From NCBI GenBank assembly GCA_964581115.1, contig CAZOMY010000006.1, forward strand, positions 34,635 through 98,634: a DNA stretch of 64,000 nt. Direction: 5' to 3'. This DNA is from 2-02-FULL-55-14 sp964581115 (GTDB lineage Bacteria > Bacteroidota > Ignavibacteria > UBA10030). Each line of letters begins with the position of its first letter. Position 1 is the first letter of the stretch. Of the stretch, positions 44,201 through 53,290 are shown in pieces. The position numbers and the translations under genes are program-made. The notes beneath the pieces are model-generated. The model did no database searches, was not told where the DNA came from, and saw nothing but the letters and a program-made list of their open reading frames with translations.

Positions 44201-44953
44201 ATGAGTTCTGAAGAGATGCTCCGAGTGCTGATCGTCGACGATGAGGATCCGTTCCGCCTCGCCGTCGAAATGGCCCTCAAACTCGACGGCTACGCAGCCA
44301 AGTCGTATTCGTCCCCCGAGATCGCGATCGAGGCGTTGAAGGAAGAGACTTACGACGTGATGATCGTCGACTTCTACATGCCGGGCATGAACGGCATCGA
44401 ATTTATGATGTGGCTGAAGGAGAACGGTATTGACACGCCCGTCATCATGCTCACCGCGGCGGGGTCAGAAACGACGGCCGTCGAGGTCATGAAGGCTGGT
44501 GCGTACGAGTATTTCCGCAAGGACCAGATCAACACCAGCCATCTCGCATCGGTCATCCGGTCGGTGCACGAGAAGCACCGCATCGCCCGCGAGAAGCGGC
44601 GCATCGAAGAGGAACAGCGGCGTTTGCACGATCGTGAGACCGAACTGGCGTCGCTGCAAATGTTCCAGAAGACCGTCAACTCTCTTGGACAGTTCGTCGA
44701 GAGCGGCCTGACCACGCTGAGCAAGACGCTGGCCGACAAGCAGGCTGAAGTGCTGGGCCTTGTCGACGCTTCCAAGTCCGAGCAGATCAAGTCGGTGTTC
44801 TCCGAACTGAAGCAGGGCGTTGAAGGCGTGGCCAAAGGGATCAAGTCCATGACGGACCTTTCGGCGCTCGTGACCTCAAAGATCGAAGGCCTTCAACATC
44901 ACCCTGACGAGCAAGGCCCCGGGGGCGCCCCGTCGGACCGGTCAACCGCCTGA
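44201..44953 (+). CDS. Response regulator with receiver domain and helical C-terminal output
   Basis: 250 residues. An N-terminal CheY-like receiver (LRVLIVDDEDPFRLAVEMAL; phospho-acceptor Asp in MIVDFYMPGMNG; switch residue in IMLTAAG; conserved Lys in EYFRKDQIN) is followed by a long charged coiled coil (EKHRIAREKRRIEEEQRRLH) and a C-terminal helical part rich in Lys/Ser (LSKTLADKQAEVLGL). There is no DNA-binding or enzymatic output domain, so it probably signals by protein contact. ATG 44201 begins just before the receiver. It lies 17 bp before a stand-alone receiver gene, implying a phosphorelay pair; no histidine kinase is adjacent. Confidence 0.88.
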   Translation: MSSEEMLRVLIVDDEDPFRLAVEMALKLDGYAAKSYSSPEIAIEALKEETYDVMIVDFYMPGMNGIEFMMWLKENGIDTPVIMLTAAGSETTAVEVMKAGAYEYFRKDQINTSHLASVIRSVHEKHRIAREKRRIEEEQRRLHDRETELASLQMFQKTVNSLGQFVESGLTTLSKTLADKQAEVLGLVDASKSEQIKSVFSELKQGVEGVAKGIKSMTDLSALVTSKIEGLQHHPDEQGPGGAPSDRSTA

Positions 44954-44970
44954 TCAACGCACCAGACGTC

Positions 44971-45327
44971 ATGAAGAAGATCCTGGTCGTCGACGACGAC
45001 GAATCACTCCGCAAATCGGTCGCCATCACCCTGCAGGTCAAGGGCTACCAGGTCCTCGAGGCCGAGGACGGCATGATGGGTCTGGACATGGCCCAGCAAC
45101 ACCGGCCGGCGCTCATCATTACCGACGTCTTCATGCCAGGTATGAACGGATTCATGCTCGTCGAGTCGATCCGTTCCGACGCCGCACTGAAGGATATCAA
45201 GATCATCATGATGACGAGTGCGGCCCAGGCGGCGGGCGCCTGGAAGTCCGAACAGGACGTCATCTATCTCGATAAAGGCTTCGCGCTTCCCGAGCTCGTC
45301 GACCTGGTGAAGCAGACCCTCGGCTGA
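44971..45327 (+). CDS. Stand-alone CheY-like receiver protein
   Basis: 118 residues consisting only of a receiver domain: KKILVVDDDESLRKSVAITL with the acidic cluster, phospho-acceptor Asp in LIITDVFMPGMNG, switch Thr in IIMMTSAAQAAG, and conserved Lys in YLDKGFALPEL. It probably passes or buffers phosphoryl groups for the longer regulator encoded directly upstream. No output domain. Confidence 0.93.
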   Translation: MKKILVVDDDESLRKSVAITLQVKGYQVLEAEDGMMGLDMAQQHRPALIITDVFMPGMNGFMLVESIRSDAALKDIKIIMMTSAAQAAGAWKSEQDVIYLDKGFALPELVDLVKQTLG

Positions 45328-45352
45328 GCGACGTCGACCGCTCCGCCGCCGC

Positions 45353-45964
45353 ATGACCGTCCCGCCTCCGACCACACCGCCGGCCGAACCGATTGAGCGC
45401 TGGGTTCCGCTCGCCCTGCGTTGCATCCCGCTCTCGCTGTGCACCTGGATGCTTGTTCAGGCCGCCGACGCGACGTGGAGCTTCCCACCCGGCCGCTTTC
45501 CGCTCCTCTTCGGTCAATGGTACGTCTGGATCATCACGCCCCTCCATGAGGCAGGCCACCTGATCCTCATGCCGTTTGGGCGCATCCCGATGATCGCCGG
45601 GGGATCGTTCTGGCAGGTCGCCATACCCCTGATCCTGGCCGCTGTGGCGTTCCGGCAACGCTCGTATTGGGCATGGGTCTACGTTGCTCTCGCCGGTATC
45701 CATCTCATCGCTCTCAACCCATACATCTACGATGCCCCCTACCGCTCGCTGCGCTTGCTTGGCGGACGAAAGGAAGGACATGACTGGCACAACCTGCTCA
45801 TTCACTGGCAGGCGCTCGACGCCGCGGAGGACCTGGCCATGCTGGCCTATGTCGGCGGCATCGTTGTGAGTGCTGTCGGCCTCGCCGGCGGAGTGGTATG
45901 GTCGGTCATTCATGCGCTGCCGCCGCGCGCTCCGGTGATAAAGATGTTCTCGAGGACGCGGTGA
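45353..45964 (+). CDS. Membrane protein with HEAGH zinc-site motif (M50B-like, unconfirmed)
   Basis: 203 residues with about five hydrophobic segments. The sequence WIITPLHEAGHLILMPFGR places an HEAGH (HExxH) motif at the start of a helix, as in M50-type intramembrane metalloproteases and M50B-like DUFs. A second Asp-containing motif (NPYIYDAPYRS) could supply the third ligand, but the classical NPDG motif of site-2 proteases is missing. So it may be an intramembrane peptidase or a non-proteolytic relative. Its stop overlaps the phospholipase start (TGATG), so the two are translated together. Confidence 0.6.
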   Translation: MTVPPPTTPPAEPIERWVPLALRCIPLSLCTWMLVQAADATWSFPPGRFPLLFGQWYVWIITPLHEAGHLILMPFGRIPMIAGGSFWQVAIPLILAAVAFRQRSYWAWVYVALAGIHLIALNPYIYDAPYRSLRLLGGRKEGHDWHNLLIHWQALDAAEDLAMLAYVGGIVVSAVGLAGGVVWSVIHALPPRAPVIKMFSRTR

Positions 45965-46728
45965 TGCTCCGGCTCATCCTCGGTTGCTTCATCTGCGTGA
46001 ACGTCGCACAGACCGCCGCGCAGGACTCCACCACGATCGCGACAGAGGTCCAGTTCTTCCGTCCCAACTATGTCATTACCGGGTTCGACCGGAGAAATCA
46101 GGTCAAATTCCAGTTCAGCGTGAGGTATCGGTTCGTCGAGGATGTCCCCATCTACTTCGCATACACACAACGATCATTCTGGGACTTGTACGAGTGGGAG
46201 CGATCGACGCCGTTCCGTGAGAGCAATTACAACCCGGCGCTGTTCTGGGAAGGGCGACCGACCGGCGGGAACGTGTTGCGGGCGGTCCGCTTCGGCGTCG
46301 ACCACGAATCGAACGGCAAGTCCGGTCTGACCTCCCGAAGCTGGAACCGCGTCTTCCTCGAGGCCGCGATCACGCTCGTTGAGCGGCGTCTCGCGGTCCA
46401 GCCACGTTTGAACGCTCCCTTCGCCGTCGCCGACGAAAACTCCGACATCCTCGACTTTGTCGGACCGGGGGAAGTGACGCTGGAATACACATCGGCCTCC
46501 ATCCCCGAACACAGCCGGATGCATCTCACGCTCCGCAAAGGACGGGGCTGGAACTGGCGGCGGTTCAGTTGGAGCATTGATTGGCTCCTTCGCCCGCAGA
46601 CCGCGTTCGGTTTCAAACCGTTCGGGCTGAATCCGTCGCTCTATCTGCAGCTTTGGCGGGGCTACGGCGAAAGCCTCATCGACTACAATCACTTCCTGAC
46701 CCGCTTCCGGGTCGGGATCCGCTTCTGA
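45964..46728 (+). CDS. pldA: Outer-membrane phospholipase A (OMPLA type)
   Basis: 254 residues with signal peptide (CVNVAQTAAQ) and a 12-strand barrel pattern ending in Phe (RFRVGIRF). The catalytic signature is intact: His114 and Ser116 in VDHESNGKSG and Asn128 in SRSWNR, with the same 14-residue His-to-Asn spacing as E. coli PldA; YFAYTQRSFWDLYE matches the conserved barrel strand. The family hydrolyses sn-1/sn-2 acyl chains of phospholipids that reach the outer leaflet, using Ca2+-dependent dimers, and so preserves outer-membrane asymmetry. ATG overlaps the upstream stop. Confidence 0.92.
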   Translation: MLRLILGCFICVNVAQTAAQDSTTIATEVQFFRPNYVITGFDRRNQVKFQFSVRYRFVEDVPIYFAYTQRSFWDLYEWERSTPFRESNYNPALFWEGRPTGGNVLRAVRFGVDHESNGKSGLTSRSWNRVFLEAAITLVERRLAVQPRLNAPFAVADENSDILDFVGPGEVTLEYTSASIPEHSRMHLTLRKGRGWNWRRFSWSIDWLLRPQTAFGFKPFGLNPSLYLQLWRGYGESLIDYNHFLTRFRVGIRF

Positions 46729-46749
46729 TCATTCGTTTGGAGGTGCAGC

Positions 46750-48861
46750 ATGCGTTCAGGTCTTCGTCTCCTTCTCGTTCTGGCGCTCGGCGGCGTGGCC
46801 ATGGGCCAGCCGCTCACGTATCCGGTGACGCCCAAGGTCGATCAGGTCGATGTCTACCACGGGACCGCCGTATCCGACCCGTACCGGTGGCTCGAAGCCA
46901 ACGACTCTTCAGCGGTGAAAGAGTGGGTCGAAGCGCAGAATGCGGTCACCTTCGGGTACCTTGAGCGGATCCCGTTCCGTGCGGCCGTCAAGAACCGGCT
47001 CACAAAGCTTTGGAACTATGTACGCGTCTCGGCTCCGGTCAAGGAGGGGGGGTCTTGGTTCTATTCCAAGAATGACGGCCTGCAGAACCAGAGCGTGCTC
47101 TATCGTCAATCAAAGCTCGGGGGGCCCGAAGAGGTATTCCTCGACCCCAACACGTTTTCCAAGGACGGCACGGTTTCGCTGGCAGGTTGGGCCTTCTCGA
47201 AGGACGGCCGAAAGTTCGCCTACGCTGTATCCAAGAGCGGCTCGGACTGGCGCGACATCCATGTGATGGACGTGTCAACGAAGCAGGTTCTGCCCGACAA
47301 GGTCGAATGGGCCAAGTTCACTGGCATCTCCTGGGAGGGGGATGGCTTCTATTATAGTCGGTACGACGCCCCGACCGAAGGCTCCAAGGCGCTCGTCGCC
47401 AGCAACGAATACCACAAGGTCTACTATCACAAGCTGGGGACGGCTCAGTCGGAGGACCGGTTGGTCTACGAAGATCGGACGCATCCCAAGCGCAACTTCG
47501 GCGTGTCGGTGACGGAGGATGAGCGTTTCCTCCTTCTCACCGGTTTCGAGGGAGGATCGAAAGGCAATCCGCTGTATGTCCGCGACCTCAAACGGGGAGA
47601 CAGAGAGTTCAGGCCGGTCGTCGAGAGTTATGAATACGAATTCAATCCCATCACTAATGTCGGCGGGAAGATCCTGGTCATGACCAACCAGGGAGCGCCG
47701 AAGAACCGCATCGTCGAAGTGGACCCTGATCGCCCGGAGCCGTCGGCCTGGCGGACGATCGTTCCCGAGCAACCGGAAGTGCTTGACGGCGTTGTGGCGG
47801 TCGGCGGGAAACTCATCCTGACCTACCTGAAGGATGCCAGCCATCGCGCGTATCTCCATGGCCTTGACGGCGTGCGGGAACGTGAGATCGTTCTGCCGAC
47901 GCTGGGAACGGTGGGATTCGGCGGCGGCAAGCAGAAGGACACGGAGATCTTTTACTCGTTCACCTCGTTCACCTTTCCGACCAACATTTATCGCTACGAC
48001 CTCGGGACGGGAACCTCGACGCTGCATCGCGCGGCGGAGATCGATGCAACGCTCGACGCGTATGAGACGAAGCAGGTCTTCTACCCGAGCAAGGACGGGA
48101 CAAGGATACCGATGTTCATTGTGCATAAGAAAGGGTTGAAACTCGACGGCACGAACCCGACCCTGTTGTATGGATATGGCGGATTCAACATCAGCCTCCT
48201 GCCGACCTTCAGCGCGGCCCGGCTCGTCTGGCTCGAGAACGACGGAGTCTACGCCGTGGCCAACCTGCGGGGAGGAGGGGAGTACGGCGAGGAATGGCAC
48301 GAGGCCGGGACGAAGCTGAGAAAGCAGAACGTGTTCGATGACTTCATCGCCGCGGCTGAATACCTCGTCGCCAAGGGCTACACTTCGCCGTCGAAGCTGG
48401 CGATACAGGGGGGATCGAATGGCGGTCTCCTGGTCGGAGCCGTTGTCAACCAGCGTCCCGACCTCTTCCGGGTCGCTCTCCCCGCCGTCGGCGTGATGGA
48501 TATGCTGCGTTTCCATACATTCACGATCGGTTGGGCGTGGACGCGCGACTATGGGTCCAGCGCCGATCCCGAGCAGTTCAAGGCGCTGCTGGCTTACTCG
48601 CCGATCCACAACGTCAAGCCGAATGCATACCCGGCGACGCTGGTCACAACAGCCGACCACGACGACCGGGTGGTCCCGGCGCATTCGTTCAAATACATCG
48701 CTACGCTGCAGGAGAATCAGCGCGGCCCCTTGCCGACGCTGATCCGCATTGAAACAAAGGCGGGCCATGGCGGCGGCAAGCCGACGTCGAAGATCATTGA
48801 GGAGACGGCGGATATCTATGCGTTCACCTGGGCCAACATGGGCCTGACGCCCGCGTATTGA
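46750..48861 (+). CDS. Secreted prolyl oligopeptidase (S9A)
   Basis: 703 residues. A signal peptide (LLLVLALGGVAMGQ) precedes the N-terminal POP signature (TAVSDPYRWLEANDSSAVKE), a seven-bladed propeller, and an alpha/beta hydrolase domain with catalytic Ser556 in GGSNGGLL, the Asp in TADHDDRVVPAHS and the His in KAGHGGGKP. It cleaves short peptides after proline; the leader sends it to the periplasm. Length is usual for the family. ATG follows TTGGAGG with ideal spacing. Together with the M28 peptidase at 33547 it indicates peptide scavenging. Confidence 0.95.
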   Translation: MRSGLRLLLVLALGGVAMGQPLTYPVTPKVDQVDVYHGTAVSDPYRWLEANDSSAVKEWVEAQNAVTFGYLERIPFRAAVKNRLTKLWNYVRVSAPVKEGGSWFYSKNDGLQNQSVLYRQSKLGGPEEVFLDPNTFSKDGTVSLAGWAFSKDGRKFAYAVSKSGSDWRDIHVMDVSTKQVLPDKVEWAKFTGISWEGDGFYYSRYDAPTEGSKALVASNEYHKVYYHKLGTAQSEDRLVYEDRTHPKRNFGVSVTEDERFLLLTGFEGGSKGNPLYVRDLKRGDREFRPVVESYEYEFNPITNVGGKILVMTNQGAPKNRIVEVDPDRPEPSAWRTIVPEQPEVLDGVVAVGGKLILTYLKDASHRAYLHGLDGVREREIVLPTLGTVGFGGGKQKDTEIFYSFTSFTFPTNIYRYDLGTGTSTLHRAAEIDATLDAYETKQVFYPSKDGTRIPMFIVHKKGLKLDGTNPTLLYGYGGFNISLLPTFSAARLVWLENDGVYAVANLRGGGEYGEEWHEAGTKLRKQNVFDDFIAAAEYLVAKGYTSPSKLAIQGGSNGGLLVGAVVNQRPDLFRVALPAVGVMDMLRFHTFTIGWAWTRDYGSSADPEQFKALLAYSPIHNVKPNAYPATLVTTADHDDRVVPAHSFKYIATLQENQRGPLPTLIRIETKAGHGGGKPTSKIIEETADIYAFTWANMGLTPAY

Positions 48862-48958
48862 TGCGACCGATGCCTCAACGGCAACGACTCGAAGGTGATC
48901 TTAGGCTCGGCGACGAAGTGATCATCCCGCTATCCATCTCGGGGGGGTAGGAGAGAGC

Positions 48959-50080
48959 ATGTCGTTCTCGCGTTACGCGCGACATCTGGTCATTCCGGAG
49001 GTTGGTGCCTCCGGTCAGGAGCGTTTGCGGCGTTCGTCGGCGGTCGTCGTCGGCGCGGGAGGCCTGGGCTCGCCTGCGTTGCAGTACCTTGCCGCGTCCG
49101 GCGTCGGGACGATCGGCATTGTGGACGATGACGTCGTTTCCGAAAGCAACCTGCAGCGCCAGGTCATCCATCGTACCGACCAGGTCGGTCGTCCAAAGGT
49201 CGAAACGGCGGCGGAGTTCATCCGCGGCCTGAATCCCGACGTGAAGGTGCAGGGTCACCGGACGCGCCTGACGTCGGGGAATGCGCTCGACCTTCTCGGG
49301 CCGTACGACGTCATCCTCGACGGTTCAGACAACTTCGCGACGCGCTACCTGGTGAACGACGTCGGCGCGCTCTTGAGGAAGCCGGTGGTGTACGGCAGCG
49401 TGTACCGGTTCGAAGGGCAGGTTGCCGTCTTCGATGCGCGACGAGGGCCCTGTTATCGGTGTCTCTATGCCACGCCGCCGCCGTCCGACATGGCTCCCGA
49501 TTGCGGAGACGCGGGCGTTCTGGGGGTGCTCCCAGGCCTGGTCGGGACCATCCAAGCGGCCGAAACGCTGAAGCTCCTGCTGGGCGTGGGGGCGCCGCTG
49601 ATCGGGCGCATGCTGCTGGTCGACGCGCTCGCCATGGAATTGCGCGAGGTCCGGTTCGGGAAGGACCCTGCTTGCCCCCTCTGCGGCCCTTCGCCGTCCA
49701 TCACAACGTTGATCGACTACAATGCCTTCTGTGCCACATCACGACGCGGGGATGTCGACGACATGATCCGGGAGATGACCGTTGAAGAGTTGAAGGACCG
49801 CATGGACCGCCGGACGACTCCGGCGATCCTCGATGTACGCGAGTTGGAAGAGCACGAATTCGTGAACATTGGCGGGACCGTCATTCCGGTGCGCGAACTC
49901 CCTGAGCGGTGGAAAGAGCTGGATCCCGCGAAGGAATGGGTGGTCTACTGTCGCAGCGGAGTGCGGAGTGCCAATGCGGTCAGGTTCCTGCAACAACACG
50001 GGTTCACGAACGTCAGGAATCTGCGAGGCGGGATCCTGGAGTGGGCTCGGACGATCGATCCATCAAAACCCACGTACTGA
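48959..50080 (+). CDS. moeB: MoeB/ThiF-type adenylyltransferase fused to a rhodanese domain
   Basis: 373 residues. The N-terminal E1-like domain (RYARHLVIPEVGASGQERL; VVGAGGLGSPALQYLAASGV; IVDDDVVSESNLQRQ) binds ATP and adenylates the C-terminal glycine of a small sulfur carrier (MoaD/ThiS type). Two CxxC pairs (CYRCLY and CPLCGP) hold structural zinc. The C-terminal rhodanese domain (AILDVRELEEHEFVNI) carries an active-site loop YCRSGVRSANAV whose Cys can form a persulfide. It supplies sulfur for molybdopterin or thiamine-type pathways; which carrier is served is unknown because no moaD/thiS gene is near. GTAGGAGAG precedes the ATG. Confidence 0.93.
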   Translation: MSFSRYARHLVIPEVGASGQERLRRSSAVVVGAGGLGSPALQYLAASGVGTIGIVDDDVVSESNLQRQVIHRTDQVGRPKVETAAEFIRGLNPDVKVQGHRTRLTSGNALDLLGPYDVILDGSDNFATRYLVNDVGALLRKPVVYGSVYRFEGQVAVFDARRGPCYRCLYATPPPSDMAPDCGDAGVLGVLPGLVGTIQAAETLKLLLGVGAPLIGRMLLVDALAMELREVRFGKDPACPLCGPSPSITTLIDYNAFCATSRRGDVDDMIREMTVEELKDRMDRRTTPAILDVRELEEHEFVNIGGTVIPVRELPERWKELDPAKEWVVYCRSGVRSANAVRFLQQHGFTNVRNLRGGILEWARTIDPSKPTY

Positions 50081-50088
50081 GGCGTTGC

Positions 50089-50586
50089 TCAGTACGCGAC
50101 CCTATCGCGGTGATGTCCCCATGCGTCGAAGGGCCGAAGCCGCTCTTCGAGAGGAAGATGATGGGTGGGCAGGGAACGCTGTTCGATCGCGAGCGGAAGC
50201 TCCGCATAGATCCGTTCGTCGTCGAATCCTGCCGACGCGGCCTCCGCTCGTGACGCCGCGAAGGTCACACCCGCCGGACGGGCCCAATAGATGGCGCCGA
50301 GACACATGGGGCACGGTTCGCACGAAGCATATACCTGGCAACCGTCCAATTGGAACGTCCCCAGCACCCGGCATGCATCCCGGATCGCAACGATCTCGGC
50401 GTGCGCCGTCGGGTCATTCGTGGCCGTCACCCGGTTGACTCCGCGGGCGATCACGCGTCCATCCCTGACAATGACGCAACCGAACGGACCGCCGCCGTTC
50501 CGGACGTTCTCTTCGGCCAGCCGTATCGCCTCGACGAGGTAACGCTCCGCTTCCCCGGCCGGTGCGCTCCATGCATGCTCAGGCAC
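50089..50586 (-). CDS. Nucleoside/guanine deaminase-like zinc deaminase
   Basis: 165 residues from a GTG at 50586 with GGAGG 6 nt upstream, inside the end of the preceding gene. It has the cytidine-deaminase-fold motifs TAHAEIVAIRDAC (zinc His and proton-shuttle Glu) and SCEPCPMCLGAIYWARP (two zinc Cys), and the GGGPFGCVIV and HLPLEERLRPFDAW segments typical of guanine deaminase (GuaD) or related nucleoside deaminases. It hydrolytically deaminates a purine base or nucleoside. Transcribed with the cytosine-deaminase-like gene just upstream (8-bp overlap), suggesting a base-salvage pair. Confidence 0.85.
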   Translation of the reverse strand: MPEHAWSAPAGEAERYLVEAIRLAEENVRNGGGPFGCVIVRDGRVIARGVNRVTATNDPTAHAEIVAIRDACRVLGTFQLDGCQVYASCEPCPMCLGAIYWARPAGVTFAASRAEAASAGFDDERIYAELPLAIEQRSLPTHHLPLEERLRPFDAWGHHRDRVAY

Positions 50587-51031
50587 CGATGTCCTCCTTC
50601 CACACGTCGGGATGCTTCTCGATGAACTCCCGGAGCAGGCGCTCGCATTCCACGTCATCCATCTTGTCGAATTGCACCCAGTGGTCCTTGAGGAAATGTT
50701 GTGCGCCCTTGAAGTTCGTCGCCTCTCCGGCAACGACATATTCGATGCCGAATTGCACGATCGCCCCTGCGCACAGGTGGCAGGGCATCAGAGTGGAGTA
50801 TAAGATCGTTCCCTTGAAGGATCTCTGCCGGCCGGCGTTCCGGAGGCATTCGATCTCGGCGTGTGCTGTCGGGTCGCCGTTCTGCAGACGACGGTTGTGC
50901 CCGCGGCCGATGATGATGCCGTTGCGTACCAGCACCGCGCCAATGGGGATACCTCCTTCGGCAAGGGAGGCCCTGGCCTCGGCCAGCGCCTCACCCATGA
51001 ACTCCTCCGCACGGTTCAGAAGTGATGCCAT
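50579..51031 (-). CDS. Cytosine deaminase of the fungal FCY1 type
   Basis: 150 residues from ATG 51031. Motifs: GGIPIGAVLVRNG, GRGHNRRLQNGDPTAHAEIE (zinc His, catalytic Glu), STLMPCHLCAGAIVQFGIEY (zinc Cys pair), VAGEATNFKGAQ and a C-terminal FIEKHPDVWKEDIG that closely mirrors the end of yeast cytosine deaminase. Yeast FCY1 converts cytosine to uracil and differs from the usual bacterial CodA (amidohydrolase fold), so a bacterium encoding this form is noteworthy. It should join pyrimidine salvage together with the second deaminase gene that overlaps its 3' end. Confidence 0.88.
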   Translation of the reverse strand: MASLLNRAEEFMGEALAEARASLAEGGIPIGAVLVRNGIIIGRGHNRRLQNGDPTAHAEIECLRNAGRQRSFKGTILYSTLMPCHLCAGAIVQFGIEYVVAGEATNFKGAQHFLKDHWVQFDKMDDVECERLLREFIEKHPDVWKEDIGA

Positions 51032-51162
51032 GGTGGTCTGTCCTGTGAGCGTCTCTATCTTAACAAATTCGTCCGTCGGACACAAAAGGCGAGCACCGGA
51101 AGCGGACCTTGGAGCGCTGGGAATGACTCCGTACATTAGGCCGCACAACGTGGAGAGACTCC

Positions 51163-51909
51163 GTGGAATGGATCGCTGATCCCCAGGGCTGGATCGCCCT
51201 CGTCACATTGACGGTGCTTGAGATCGTGCTCGGCATCGACAATGTCATCTTCATCTCCATCCTCGCTGGCAAGCTCCCGGCCGCCGAACAACCCCGGGCA
51301 CGCACCGTCGGGCTTGGGTTGGCGATGCTCCTCCGCATCGCGTTGCTTTTCTCGATCACGTTGATCATGCGCCTCACGCAGCCGTTGTTCACTGTACTGA
51401 GCCAGGAGATATCAGGCCGCGACCTCATTCTGATCCTGGGAGGCCTCTTTCTGATCGCCAAGAGCACGCACGAGATCCACAACAAGCTGGAAGGGTCTGA
51501 GTCAGCGGGTGAGAAGCGTGCCCGCGCCGCATTCTGGGGCGTCATCGTTCAGATCCTTCTGCTCGACATCGTCTTCTCGCTCGACTCTGTGATCACTGCG
51601 GTGGGCATGGCCAGTCATTTGGGCATCATGATCACGGCTGTCGTCATCGCCGTGCTCTTCATGATGGCGTTCGCCGGACCGATCAGTCGGTTTGTGCATG
51701 ACCACCCCACCGTCAAGATGCTCGCGCTTGCATTTCTGCTGCTCATCGGCGTCACGCTCATGGCGGAAGGATTCGACCAGCACATCTCCAAGGGATACAT
51801 CTACTTTGCGATGGCGTTCTCGGTGTTCGTCGAGATCCTCAATCTTCGAATGCGGTCGAGATCGGCGAAGCCCGTAGAGCTTCGCAACATGCCGCTCAAC
51901 CCGATGTGA
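51163..51909 (+). CDS. TerC-family integral membrane protein
   Basis: 248 residues with about seven transmembrane helices. TerC signatures are LEIVLGIDNVIFISILAGKL near the N-terminus and DIVFSLDSVITAVGMASH in the second half, with intramembrane Asp residues that likely bind a cation. Relatives export Mn2+ or aid metallation of exoenzymes; older annotations refer to tellurite resistance. The start is a GTG at 51163. The stop overlaps the following aldolase-like gene (GTGA), so both are probably co-translated. Confidence 0.92.
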   Translation: MEWIADPQGWIALVTLTVLEIVLGIDNVIFISILAGKLPAAEQPRARTVGLGLAMLLRIALLFSITLIMRLTQPLFTVLSQEISGRDLILILGGLFLIAKSTHEIHNKLEGSESAGEKRARAAFWGVIVQILLLDIVFSLDSVITAVGMASHLGIMITAVVIAVLFMMAFAGPISRFVHDHPTVKMLALAFLLLIGVTLMAEGFDQHISKGYIYFAMAFSVFVEILNLRMRSRSAKPVELRNMPLNPM

Positions 51910-53261
51910 TCATGATCGACGAACGACAACCGGTCCACGTCGTCTACGGCGGCGCCCATCTGTTCACGGCGGGCACCATTCCCAAGCTCGGCGCGCTGGC
52001 AGCCCGGCATCTGGAAGAACATGCCGCCGATGCGTTCGACTTTGCGGAGGCTGTCGGACTGCCCGAAGCTTCACGGCTGCCGTCGTCGAAGAACGCCCGG
52101 ATGTCCCTGTTGCGCCGTTTCTTGAAACGGGGCGCAGAAGCGGCAAGCGCCCACCCCGCCGCATGGACCGCCTTCCGGATCCATCGCCGCGTCCTTGAAA
52201 AGCTCCGACACCACGCGGTCGAGGATTTCCGCATTGACTTCGAGGACGGATATGGATTCCGCGGCGACGCCGAGGAGGACCGCCATGCTGTCCAGGCGGC
52301 GGAGGAGACGGCGGCAGCGATGGCGGCCGATGCACTGCCCCGCTGTTTCGGCATCCGCGTCAAGTCCTTTGCCGGGGAATGGAAAGCCCGGTCGCAGCGA
52401 ACGCTGGACCTCTATTGCCGCCGGCTCCTTTCAAGGTCCGACGGTCGTCTTCCGGACCAGTTCGTCGTGACACTCCCGAAGATCACATCGGCCGATGAGG
52501 TCGTGGGATTCGTTCGATCGCTCGAAGCGATCGAGCGGTCGTCCGGCTTGCCGGTTCGAGCGCTCCGCGTCGAACTGATGGTCGAAGCTCCTTCGATGAT
52601 CATCGGCTCCAAGGGCTCGAGCGTGCTCCCCGAGGTCCTGGCGGCGTGCGATGACCGCTGCCGCGGGCTTCATCTGGGCCTGTACGATTTTCTTTCTTCA
52701 ATGGATGTCGCGTCGTCGTCGCAGTCGTACCGCCATCCCATGGCCGACCACCTGCGCATCGTCACGAAGGCGGCCGCAACGTCGACGGCGTTGTGGCTAT
52801 CCGATGGAGCCACGAACCGGATCCCGGTCGGTCCCCACCGCGGCGCCCGATTGACGGCGACCCAACGCTCCCAGAATCGCGCGGCGGTCCATGCCGGCTG
52901 GAAGGAGATCTATCAGAACGTCGAGCACTCGCTCGGCTTCGGCTTCGACCAAGGGTGGGATCTGCATCCATCGCAGCTTGCCCCGCGATACGCAGCTGTG
53001 TTCGGCATGTTCATCCGCGAAGAGGTCTCGGCGTCGGACCGAATGAGGTTCTTCGTTGAGGCGGCGGCACAGGCCATGTTGCACGGCCAGCAGTTCGACG
53101 ACGCCGCCACCGCGCAGGGCCTGCTGAACTTCTTTCGGCGAGGAATAGCGACTGGTGCCCTCGATGAGGTTACCTTGCTGGCGGCGGGACTTCACCGCGA
53201 AGAACTGTCGCTCCGATCGTTCGGAGAGATCATCCGACGCCGAAAGGAGATCCTCCGTTGA
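51906..53261 (+). CDS. HpcH/HpaI aldolase/citrate-lyase superfamily protein (DUF6986-like)
   Basis: 451 residues from GTG 51906 (ATG 51912 also possible). A TIM-barrel lyase pattern is visible: EDFRIDFEDGYGFRGDAEED with acidic metal ligands, CFGIRVKSFAGEW, LRVELMVEAPSMIIG with the conserved Glu, and LHLGLYDFLSSMDV. Citrate-lyase beta-like enzymes cleave or form C-C bonds of acyl-CoA or keto-acid substrates with Mg2+. The longer form here matches proteins once named phosphoenolpyruvate kinase and now DUF6986; the reaction is unknown. A terminator follows. Confidence 0.75.
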   Translation: MIMIDERQPVHVVYGGAHLFTAGTIPKLGALAARHLEEHAADAFDFAEAVGLPEASRLPSSKNARMSLLRRFLKRGAEAASAHPAAWTAFRIHRRVLEKLRHHAVEDFRIDFEDGYGFRGDAEEDRHAVQAAEETAAAMAADALPRCFGIRVKSFAGEWKARSQRTLDLYCRRLLSRSDGRLPDQFVVTLPKITSADEVVGFVRSLEAIERSSGLPVRALRVELMVEAPSMIIGSKGSSVLPEVLAACDDRCRGLHLGLYDFLSSMDVASSSQSYRHPMADHLRIVTKAAATSTALWLSDGATNRIPVGPHRGARLTATQRSQNRAAVHAGWKEIYQNVEHSLGFGFDQGWDLHPSQLAPRYAAVFGMFIREEVSASDRMRFFVEAAAQAMLHGQQFDDAATAQGLLNFFRRGIATGALDEVTLLAAGLHREELSLRSFGEIIRRRKEILR

Positions 53262-53290
53262 CGGGCCCGGGCACGATGCCATCCACAACG

